Shown here: piece after piece, positions 1 through 5,222 of the stretch
Layout of the letters: each line of letters begins with the position of its first letter
How positions within the stretch are numbered: the stretch's first letter is position 1
Source of the DNA: Methanobacteriota archaeon
GTDB taxonomy: Archaea; Methanobacteriota; Methanobacteria; Methanobacteriales; Methanobacteriaceae
Direction: 5' to 3'
DNA: 6,327 nt
Assembly: GCA_023434825.1 (NCBI GenBank)
Contig: JAEYSH010000206.1
Span: forward strand, 1 to 6,327
Made by a program: the position numbers and the translations under genes
The notes under the pieces: model-generated
Seen by the model: the letters and a program-made list of their open reading frames with translations, nothing else
Told to the model about the DNA's origin: nothing
The model's database searches: none

Positions 1-806
1 GAACAGGACTTGCAGATGTGGGTATACTTACTAATATCGCTGAAAACTACCCTATTGCTTCTGGAAATAGAACTGCAAGTGAAGCTAAAGCCCAAATATT
101 TAAAAGTAACATAGTTGTATGCGATTTTGATGCTTATAAAAAATATTACTCCCAAATAAAAGAGGATGTAAACACTTTTGGAATTAACAAAGAGGCAACA
201 GTTTATGCTTCTAATATCAATTATGGCCTTGATAAAACAACCTTTAAAGTCAATGTGGAGAATCTTAAGACTAAAAATAGCAATGTTTTAGATACCTCAT
301 TTGAAATTGAAACATTTGCTCCAGCGAAACATCATGTATTAAATGCTCTTTGTGCAATATGTGGATCATTGTCTATTAATGCACCCATAGATAAAATTAT
401 TGAAGGATTAAAGCATTTTAAAGGAGTTGAAGGTCGTACTTCAATTAAAAATTATGGAAATATAAAAATTATAGAAGAGATAAACCCCGGGATTAATGTT
501 ACTGCCATACAAAAATCAGTACAAATGATTGAAAACAAAGAAAATTCTGCATTAATTTTTGGAGGTAAATATGGAGTAACCTGTGAAGAAATAGATGAAA
601 AAGCAGCTGCAGAATTTCTAAATACGATACCCGAAAAAATTGAACTTTTACTAGTTGATGAACTTGGTGAAAATATCAAATCACTAATGAAACGAAAATA
701 TAAATATACTGATTTTAATAATGCTATAAGTGAAGCAGTGAAGATGAATTCTAAAATGATTCTTTTAATTTATAGATCAAATTTTTCTGATATTTCTAAA
801 AGATAA
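1..806 (+). CDS. cfbE: Coenzyme F430 synthetase, Mur-ligase family (5' end outside window)
   Basis: Partial gene: the frame is open to the window edge (first full codon at base 3), giving 267 visible residues ending in TAA at 804-806. The GTG at 18 is internal, since TGLAD precedes it in frame. The central and C-terminal domains of a Mur-type amide ligase are visible; the ATP P-loop lies upstream. Signs are an AKHHVLNALCAICG stretch (about 321-377) in the place of the Mur G-HN-x-x-NALAA motif, then FKGVEGR (about 417-437) opening the C-terminal domain. EEINPGIN (474-497) replaces the peptide-ligase D-x-x-H-NP motif, as I recall for the F430 branch. CfbE is known to close the carbocyclic F ring of F430 by ATP-dependent activation of a propionate; it acts in the cytoplasm. 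Proximity to hemC fits tetrapyrrole synthesis. The alternative is a pseudomurein Mur ligase; this is less likely because of the EEINPGIN motif and the context. Confidence 0.75.
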   Translation, partial: TGLADVGILTNIAENYPIASGNRTASEAKAQIFKSNIVVCDFDAYKKYYSQIKEDVNTFGINKEATVYASNINYGLDKTTFKVNVENLKTKNSNVLDTSFEIETFAPAKHHVLNALCAICGSLSINAPIDKIIEGLKHFKGVEGRTSIKNYGNIKIIEEINPGINVTAIQKSVQMIENKENSALIFGGKYGVTCEEIDEKAAAEFLNTIPEKIELLLVDELGENIKSLMKRKYKYTDFNNAISEAVKMNSKMILLIYRSNFSDISKR

Positions 807-919
807 GTTTATAATTTAAAACTTAATTTAAGAAAATTTTTTAAGATTTAGAATCATTTACTTGCTTAAATTATACTAAAATGCTCAATTATCATATTTA
901 ACTATTTGGAGAGGATTCT
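807..919 (+). promoter_or_regulatory. cfbE terminator region and hemC promoter
   Basis: This 113-bp AT-rich spacer holds a short inverted repeat, CTTAA-T-TTAAG (822-832), followed by a T6 run (837-842). Together they could end cfbE transcription. Further on, TTAAATTATA (866-875) resembles an archaeal TATA box. Start of transcription would be expected about 25 bases later, near 897, leaving a leader of roughly 20 bases that contains the hemC Shine-Dalgarno site. The TATA and terminator calls are by eye in AT-rich DNA and are therefore weak; the separation of hemC from cfbE into its own unit is inferred from them. Confidence 0.4.
908..914 (+). promoter_or_regulatory. Ribosome binding site of hemC (decides TTG start)
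   Basis: GGAGAGG lies five bases before TTG at 920. It supports this non-ATG start, as no ATG fits the conserved N-terminus. Confidence 0.8.
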
Positions 920-1789
920 TTGAAAGTGGGTAGTAGAGGAAGCAAATTAGCAGTGACCCAAACAAACACTATAATCAATCAATTGTCTAAAATAACAAAT
1001 GAAGAAATAGAACTGGAGATAATAAAAAGTACAGGAGATAAAATCACTGATTCCCAGCTTTATACCATAGATATTAAAGGAATTTTTACAAGGGAACTGG
1101 ATATAGCTGTACTTGAGGAAGAAGTAGATTTTGCAGTGCATAGCCTGAAAGACCTCCCTACAGAGCTTGCAGATGGTTTAGAAATAGTTGCGATTCCCCC
1201 AAGAGAATCACCAAATGAAGCGCTTGTATCATCATTTGGTTGGGATGAACTACCTGAAATGGCATCAATGGGAACCAGCAGTCTAAGAAGAGAAGCATTC
1301 TGTAATTATCATAAAAAAAACTTAAATATAAAACCAATAAGAGGGAATATAGATACAAGGATTAAAAAAGTAACTGATGGACAATATGATGCAACAATTA
1401 TGGCTGAAGCCGGTATGAAAAGGCTCGGCCTAACAAAATTTATCAAGCAAACTTTTCCAGTAGAATACTTTACTCCTGCAGCAGGGCAAGGAGCACTGGC
1501 CATAGTTGCAAGAAGTGATAGCAGAGTGCGAAAAGATTTAGATAAACTAAGTGATTTCCAATCAACACAAGAAGTAACTGCAGAAAAGACAGTTCTTGCA
1601 GAACTGGGGGTTGGCTGTCAATGGCCACTTGGCGTTTGTGCAAGGACAAAAAATAATGAATTAAAACTTTACAGTATTTTATTGGATAAAAATGGTGAAG
1701 TACTTTCTAAAGCAGAAGTTAACGGTTCAATAAATGATGCAGAAAAGATAGGCAGGGAAGCTGCAAAAATCATGGAGGATTATTTGTGA
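920..1789 (+). CDS. hemC: Hydroxymethylbilane synthase (porphobilinogen deaminase)
   Basis: 289 residues. The enzyme joins four porphobilinogen units into hydroxymethylbilane, the precursor of uroporphyrinogen III and hence of siroheme, cobalamin and F430; it is cytoplasmic. The family pattern is complete. The N-terminus reads VGSRGSKLAVTQT (R6, S8). KSTGDK is at 36-41, HSLKDLP at 74-80 with catalytic D78, and GTSSLRR at 118-124. RGNIDTR (141-147) carries substrate-binding arginines, and AAGQGALAI is at 187-195. GVGCQWPLG places C233 as the attachment site of the dipyrromethane cofactor (equivalent to C242 of E. coli). The length is slightly short of the bacterial enzyme, which is usual in archaea. 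The start is TTG, supported by GGAGAGG and by the expected beginning of the protein. The stop overlaps the next gene by four bases. No key residue is missing. Confidence 0.97.
   Translation: MKVGSRGSKLAVTQTNTIINQLSKITNEEIELEIIKSTGDKITDSQLYTIDIKGIFTRELDIAVLEEEVDFAVHSLKDLPTELADGLEIVAIPPRESPNEALVSSFGWDELPEMASMGTSSLRREAFCNYHKKNLNIKPIRGNIDTRIKKVTDGQYDATIMAEAGMKRLGLTKFIKQTFPVEYFTPAAGQGALAIVARSDSRVRKDLDKLSDFQSTQEVTAEKTVLAELGVGCQWPLGVCARTKNNELKLYSILLDKNGEVLSKAEVNGSINDAEKIGREAAKIMEDYL
1774..1778 (+). promoter_or_regulatory. Ribosome binding site inside the hemC end, for the downstream dehydrogenase
   Basis: GGAGG lies within the last hemC codons, seven bases before the GTG start at 1786. It supports both that start and translational coupling. 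Confidence 0.8.
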
Positions 1790-2739
1790 ATAAGGTAAAT
1801 GTGGGCGTAATTGGCGTGGGCGCCATGGGTATTCACCATGCTAGAGTATATTCTCAAATTGAAAATGCTAACCTCATGGCAGTGTCAGATCTTATGAAAG
1901 ACAAATCAAATGAGGTTTCTAATGAATATAATACACAGGGATTTGTAGATTACATGGATATTCTTAAAATGCCTGAAATAGAAGCTGTTAGTGTTTGCGT
2001 TCCAACTACTCATCACTTTAATGTCGTTATGGATGCAATAGAACATGGAAAGCATGTATTAGTAGAAAAACCAATAGCATTTACCTTAAGAGAAGCAGAA
2101 GCAATGGTAAAAGCCGCCAAAGATGAAGGAGTTAAACTTGCAACTGGGCATGTTGAAAGATTTAATCCTGCTGTAGGAAAAGCAAAAGAACTCATAAAAG
2201 ATGATGTAATCGGAGAAGTCGTATCTGCATCTGCAAAAAGAGTAGGCCCATTCCCTCCACGAATTAAAGACGTTGGTGTCATAATAGACCTTGCTATTCA
2301 TGATGTAGATATAATGTTCCACCTCTTTGACAGTCCTATATCCCGAATATATGCTAATATGGGAAGTAAGCTCGAGAAATGTGAATATGAAGACCATGCA
2401 GAAATAATGAGCAGCTTTAAAAACGGCGTTATTGGTATGCTTGAAGTTAACTGGCTTACACCTTACAAAAAAAGAAAATTAGAAGTAACTGGAGTTGATG
2501 GGATAATATCCATAGATTATATTGACCAGAGCGTTAATGTATATGGTAAATCAACCCAAAATGTAGATATACCTTATACAGAGCCTCTAAAGGAAGAATT
2601 AACCTCTTTCCTTGATGCTGTAGAAAATGATGAAGATCCTAAAATTACTGGTGAAGATGGAATATATGCCCTAAAAGTTGTTACTGCTGCAATGAAATCA
2701 GCTAAAGACAATTTACCAGTAGAAATCAATGGCTACTAA
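1786..2739 (+). CDS. Gfo/Idh/MocA-family NAD(P)-dependent oxidoreductase, probably a UDP-GlcNAc 3-dehydrogenase type
   Basis: 317 residues, a normal length for the family. The N-terminal Rossmann domain has GVIGVGAMG (G10, G12, G15) for the dinucleotide phosphate, with an acidic D35 at the end of the second strand that favours NAD. EKP (94-96) carries the family lysine that contacts substrate and cofactor. The C-terminal sheet domain has VERFNPAV (123-130), KRVGPFPPR (151-159) and DLAIHDVDI (168-176), with H172 as the likely catalytic residue. From memory, these last motifs recur in archaeal and bacterial enzymes that oxidise UDP-N-acetylglucosamine at C3 for diamino-sugar synthesis. That substrate is inferred, not shown; no aminotransferase or glycosyltransferase lies nearby. 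The GTG start overlaps the hemC TGA in GTGA and has its own GGAGG, so the two genes are probably co-translated. Other possibilities are an inositol- or another sugar-dehydrogenase, or a biliverdin-reductase-like tetrapyrrole enzyme, which shares the fold. Confidence 0.88.
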   Translation: MNKVNVGVIGVGAMGIHHARVYSQIENANLMAVSDLMKDKSNEVSNEYNTQGFVDYMDILKMPEIEAVSVCVPTTHHFNVVMDAIEHGKHVLVEKPIAFTLREAEAMVKAAKDEGVKLATGHVERFNPAVGKAKELIKDDVIGEVVSASAKRVGPFPPRIKDVGVIIDLAIHDVDIMFHLFDSPISRIYANMGSKLEKCEYEDHAEIMSSFKNGVIGMLEVNWLTPYKKRKLEVTGVDGIISIDYIDQSVNVYGKSTQNVDIPYTEPLKEELTSFLDAVENDEDPKITGEDGIYALKVVTAAMKSAKDNLPVEINGY

Positions 2740-2751
2740 GCCACCTTTTTT
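2740..2751 (+). terminator. Possible T-run terminator of the hemC-dehydrogenase unit
   Basis: A T6 run (2746-2751) starts seven bases after the TAA stop and is followed by A8, so that the two could also pair. Archaeal termination often needs only oligo-T. The hairpin array that follows may contribute. Confidence 0.4.
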
Positions 2752-2760
2752 CAAAAAAAA

Positions 2761-2890
2761 GCCGGCAAAATTTTCAATTTTGCGGCCGCGAATCGTAGAT
2801 TCGCCGGGATGGATCAAAAAATCCCTCAAAAATCTTCGATTTTTGGGGACACGAAAATCATTAATTTTCGATTGCCTCGCTTCGCTGCGG
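2761..2890. repeat. Array of five to six consecutive small hairpins, unknown element
   Basis: This 130-bp stretch is about 45% GC by hand count, well above the AT-rich spacers around it, and is almost entirely made of adjoining inverted repeats. H1: GCAAAATT/AATTTTGC, 2765-2783, loop TTC, extendable by GCC/GGC (2761-2763 with 2784-2786) across a bulged G. H2: GCGAATC/GATTCGC, 2788-2804, loop GTA. H3: GGGAT/ATCCC, 2806-2825, ten-base loop. H4: CAAAAATC/GATTTTTG, 2827-2845, loop TTC, extendable by three pairs that compete with H3. H5: CGAAAAT/ATTTTCG, 2852-2870, loop CATTA. H6: an imperfect GC-rich fold around CTCGCTTCGCTGCGG, 2876-2890. Several units share the pattern AATC-three bases-GATT. 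Short reading frames cross it on both strands but show no protein-like features. It could be a folded RNA end, a dispersed intergenic repeat of the genome, or a non-autonomous mobile remnant; the sequence alone does not decide. Confidence 0.7.
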
Positions 2891-3049
2891 AAATTAAAGA
2901 TCATATATGAATTATAATGGATTTTTACCCTTTAAAAATCAAATAATCATATATTACATTTCTTCAGAATAGATAAAAACTTATAATGCAATATCTAAAA
3001 AATTAAAATATACTTATCAAATCGATCCTTAATTAATGGATGTGTTTTT
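2891..3049 (+). promoter_or_regulatory. AT-rich spacer with one more hairpin and the promoter of the HTH-PRT regulator gene
   Basis: This is the second half of the 310-bp gene-free gap. It holds the palindrome TCATATATGA (2901-2910), whose ATCATATAT core recurs at 2946-2954. It also has an eight-pair hairpin GATTTTTA/TAAAAATC (2920-2940, loop CCCTT... on an AT stem). Near the gene, TTAAAATATA (3003-3012) is the best TATA-like box, predicting a transcript start near 3034. A partial palindrome, ATCC-TTAATTAAT-GGAT (3025-3041), surrounds that point and could be an operator for the HTH protein encoded just downstream, but it is too short to assert. GGATGTG (3038-3044), one mismatch from GGAGGTG, lies five bases before the ATG at 3050 and is the likely ribosome binding site. 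I see no gene or stable RNA here. Confidence 0.4.
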
Positions 3050-3649
3050 ATGAACGAAGAGCTTATAAAAAAGGCTTATGAATTAAGAAGCAGAGGTTTT
3101 ACTACCGGAGAAATAGCAGACGAACTTAATGTCTCTAAAGACACAGCTAGATGGCTTATTCTTCAAGTAACTGGTAAAAAACAAAAAACTAGTGATGAAG
3201 AAGCGCCTATTGATGTGGCAATTGACTGGAAAAACCTTGGCAGCAGTTCTGCAAGAATGATGTATGTTTCTGCAGCTATGGCCGATTTAGCCCTTGAATA
3301 CGGCGATGTTGATGTAGTTGTAGGTATAACAGTTAGTGGAGTACCTTTTGCAACCATGATGGCAGAACAAATCGGAGCAGACATTACTGTATTCCACCCT
3401 ATTAAACACAGAAAAGAAGAAGACGCTAAAGGGGCAATAAGCAGCAATTTTGCTTCAGTTGAAGGAAAAAATGTTGTAATAGTTGATGACGTTATAACAA
3501 GCGGAAGAACTGTTAAAGAAGCAATTAATGTCATTAATGACCTTGGAGCAAATCCATTAGGTGTTGTTGTTTTAATCGATAAAAAAGGAATTTCTGAAAT
3601 TGGAGATGTTCCTGTAGAATCATTGATTAGAGTTAATAGACTTGGATAG
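3050..3649 (+). CDS. gfcR: HTH plus orotate-phosphoribosyltransferase-like regulator (GfcR/PyrE-like)
   Basis: 199 residues in two parts. Residues 1-42 form a helix-turn-helix (KAYELRSRGFTTGEIADELN, then VSKDTARWLI as the recognition helix). Residues from about 55 on form a type I phosphoribosyltransferase fold. GITVSGVPFATMMA (92-105) and the flexible loop HPIKHRKEED (116-125) resemble orotate phosphoribosyltransferase. VVIVDDVITSGRT (142-154) is an intact PRPP-binding motif with both aspartates. In the archaeal GfcR family the protein acts as a transcription regulator; the haloarchaeal member controls sugar-catabolic genes. The target in methanogens is not known to me, and regulation by PRPP or a nucleotide is inferred from the domain. 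True PyrE lacks the HTH, so simple orotate phosphoribosyltransferase is the less likely reading. The gene stands alone and converges on prf1. Confidence 0.85.
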   Translation: MNEELIKKAYELRSRGFTTGEIADELNVSKDTARWLILQVTGKKQKTSDEEAPIDVAIDWKNLGSSSARMMYVSAAMADLALEYGDVDVVVGITVSGVPFATMMAEQIGADITVFHPIKHRKEEDAKGAISSNFASVEGKNVVIVDDVITSGRTVKEAINVINDLGANPLGVVVLIDKKGISEIGDVPVESLIRVNRLG

Positions 3650-3673
3650 TCTATTTTCTATTATTTTTATTTT
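3650..3673 (+). terminator. T-rich terminator after the GfcR-like gene
   Basis: Right after the TAG stop come three T tracts (3654-3657, 3664-3668, 3670-3673) on the coding strand and no stem, the usual look of an archaeal oligo-T terminator. Confidence 0.5.
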
Positions 3674-3720
3674 AAATTGAATTAAATATTGAAAAATAAG
3701 ATTTTAATTTTTTTAAAAGT

Positions 3721-3748
3721 TAAAAATAGAGTATAGTTTATACTCTAT
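3721..3748 (-). terminator. Hairpin plus T-run terminator overlapping the prf1 stop codon
   Basis: Read on the minus strand, ATAGAGTATA and TATACTCTAT form a perfect ten-pair stem (3748-3739 with 3735-3726) around a three-base loop. It is followed directly by TTTT (3726-3722 gives five T including the last stem base). The stem contains the last codons (R-Y-R-V) and part of the TAA stop at 3740-3738. It has the shape of a bacterial-style intrinsic terminator and may also stop transcripts arriving from the convergent GfcR-like gene. Confidence 0.6.
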
Positions 3749-4967
3749 ATCTAAGTATTGCAGCAAAACCACCGAATGCCCTAAACAACTGCATTCCCTC
3801 TTCAGTTTCAGTAGAAATTATCTCTACTTCAGAACCAACTTCTTCAGCCATATCTACAAAGTCATCGATGATATCTCTAGCTTTATTTTCCTTCATTTTC
3901 TCTCCGCATTGAGGACATTGAATTTCATCGGATTCTTCAGTATCTTTAATTGTTTTTTCCTGAACACAACTGCATACTGGACATTCATATATTTCTCTTC
4001 TTGATTTAAGGTCTTCAGATAAAAGAAGTACTTCTACTGCACCCATTTCAAGATTTTTCCTTACTTCAGCTTCACCATATGATGCAAGACCATCTTCACT
4101 TATTAATTCTCTTAAAAACCTCTGAACAAGCTTCTTCTCGCGCATTATATCTATTTCAGTTAAAACATCCATAGATTTGTCAATTACTTCCCTTATCCCA
4201 AATTCACCAGTATATGATGTATCAACGGTAGTAATGACCTTATTTTTAAGTTCATAGTGCAGATAATCTCCTTTATAGAAATCTTCCTTAGTATGTCCAG
4301 GACCACCTAATATAATGCCTTTTAAATCTTCAATTGGTAAAAAGGCATCGTTCATATGATCTCCAATTCTTTTAAGAAATTCATGAGCTGCAAGTTCAAT
4401 TAAACGGTCAAACCTTCTCTGTGACTGTCCACCTGCTTTGTGCTTACCGGGAACACCACTGGTTAATGTTTTTACAATATCTATACGTTTTCCACGTAAA
4501 GTTGCAATTGTAGCTTCCTTTCTATCTAAAACTGCTAGACCGTATGTTTCTTTTACATCAATCATCTCTTGAAGTGGTTTCACGAAAAATTCTGAATTAC
4601 AGTGGTAAGTGTAAGTTTGTATCTGTTCTGGAGGCTCAAAAACAAATGTTTCCATTTTCTCAGTACCGGGACCTCCTTTTGGAATCATTCCCACAAAAAG
4701 AAGAAGTCCATTTTCTGGGGGTTTTGGAAAAAGCTTTAACCTCTGCATAATTACTTCAATAGCAGATTGAACATTCTTTTTTGTAGATTTACTCTTAATA
4801 TTTGCACTCTGGCTTAATTCTTCCCGCATATGTTTTACGACATCGCTTACTTGCTTATCCGGCGGGATGTATACTGATACAAGTTCTGTTCCTCTTCCTT
4901 TTTTATCAGCGAGTTCTTCTATTGTCCTTTTAAACTCGTATAATTCTTTTGATGACACTTCAGCCAA
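3738..4967 (-). CDS. prf1: Peptide chain release factor subunit 1 (aRF1)
   Basis: 409 residues from the TTG start at 4967-4965. It recognises all three stop codons in the ribosomal A site and triggers peptide release, delivered by aEF1A in archaea. Domain 1 carries NIKS (56-59) and Y-x-C-x3-F (Y121, C123, F127) for stop-codon reading. Domain 2 has GGQ (179-181) within GKHKAGGQSQRRF, the peptidyl-tRNA hydrolysis loop, which separates it from Pelota. Domain 3 contains CPVCSC and CPQC (C329, C332, C351, C354), a likely zinc site of archaeal members. The longest frame opens at GTG 4976, but that codon sits inside the ribosome binding site AGGAGTGAT. TTG gives MAEVSSKELYEFKR, the beginning I expect for the family. 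The gene is monocistronic here, convergent with the GfcR-like gene and divergent from pyrH. Confidence 0.96.
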   Translation of the reverse strand: MAEVSSKELYEFKRTIEELADKKGRGTELVSVYIPPDKQVSDVVKHMREELSQSANIKSKSTKKNVQSAIEVIMQRLKLFPKPPENGLLLFVGMIPKGGPGTEKMETFVFEPPEQIQTYTYHCNSEFFVKPLQEMIDVKETYGLAVLDRKEATIATLRGKRIDIVKTLTSGVPGKHKAGGQSQRRFDRLIELAAHEFLKRIGDHMNDAFLPIEDLKGIILGGPGHTKEDFYKGDYLHYELKNKVITTVDTSYTGEFGIREVIDKSMDVLTEIDIMREKKLVQRFLRELISEDGLASYGEAEVRKNLEMGAVEVLLLSEDLKSRREIYECPVCSCVQEKTIKDTEESDEIQCPQCGEKMKENKARDIIDDFVDMAEEVGSEVEIISTETEEGMQLFRAFGGFAAILRYRV

Positions 4968-4971
4968 AAAA

Positions 4972-4980
4972 ATCACTCCT
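4972..4980 (-). promoter_or_regulatory. Ribosome binding site of prf1 (decides TTG start)
   Basis: On the minus strand AGGAGTGAT differs from the ideal AGGAGGTGAT by one missing G and lies four bases before TTG 4967. It contains the GTG that would start the longer frame, which is why that longer start is rejected. Confidence 0.8.
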
Positions 4981-5212
4981 TAAAGTAGTAATAGTAAATT
5001 GATTAGTTATACATACATAATTTAAAATATCAGAATATTAGCTATTATTTTATATTATATCTTAATTAATATATAATTAAAATCTTATATATTTGAGTTT
5101 CCATTAAATTTGATTTAAATATATAAATTCAAATAATAGTCAAAATAGATAATAACTGAATTCTATTTTATAATTAGAATTATATTTATTTATGTTTTTA
5201 GACATTAATTAT
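4981..5212. promoter_or_regulatory. Divergent AT-rich promoter region of prf1 and pyrH
   Basis: About 230 bases without a gene. For prf1, the minus-strand TTTTAAATTA (5027-5018) is a plausible TATA box and would start the transcript near 4996, about 30 bases before the TTG. For pyrH, two plus-strand candidates exist. TTTAAATATATAAA (5114-5127) would give a leader of some 75 bases. TTATATTTA (about 5180-5188) would start the transcript close to 5208, leaving a very short leader. Immediately upstream of the second box lies AATTCTA-nine bases-TAGAATT (5159-5181), an inverted repeat with operator-like spacing. Another, TTAATTA-ATATA-TAATTAA (5062-5080), is pure A/T and may be chance. None of these sites can be fixed without transcript data. 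Confidence 0.4.
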
Positions 5213-5217
5213 GGTGA
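5213..5217 (+). promoter_or_regulatory. Ribosome binding site of pyrH (decides ATG 5223 start)
   Basis: GGTGA begins in the last base of the upstream ATG 5211 and lies five bases before ATG 5223. An ATG at 5211 would have no site in front of it. Confidence 0.65.
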
Positions 5218-5222
5218 ATATG

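Noticed and set aside
18..20. GTG at 18 as the true start of the F430 synthetase gene
   Set aside because: The frame continues upstream with TGLAD, which belongs to the conserved Mur-ligase domain, and the P-loop domain would be missing.
2013..2397. Two antisense frames in the dehydrogenase gene
   Set aside because: They overlap each other and a well-supported gene, and show no recognisable protein features.
2761..2890. CRISPR array
   Set aside because: There are no identical repeats separated by unique spacers of constant length; the units are adjoining hairpins of differing sequence.
2713..2917. Open frames of about 62 residues on both strands across the hairpin array
   Set aside because: Both are generated by the inverted repeats. 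The plus-strand frame overlaps the end of the dehydrogenase gene, has no ribosome binding site and gives low-complexity basic peptide.
3163..3534. 123-residue antisense frame in the GfcR-like gene
   Set aside because: Shadow of the coding strand; no motif and no ribosome binding site.
5062..5080. TTAATTA-ATATA-TAATTAA inverted repeat as an operator
   Set aside because: It is made only of A and T in a spacer that is itself nearly all A/T, so chance is a sufficient explanation.
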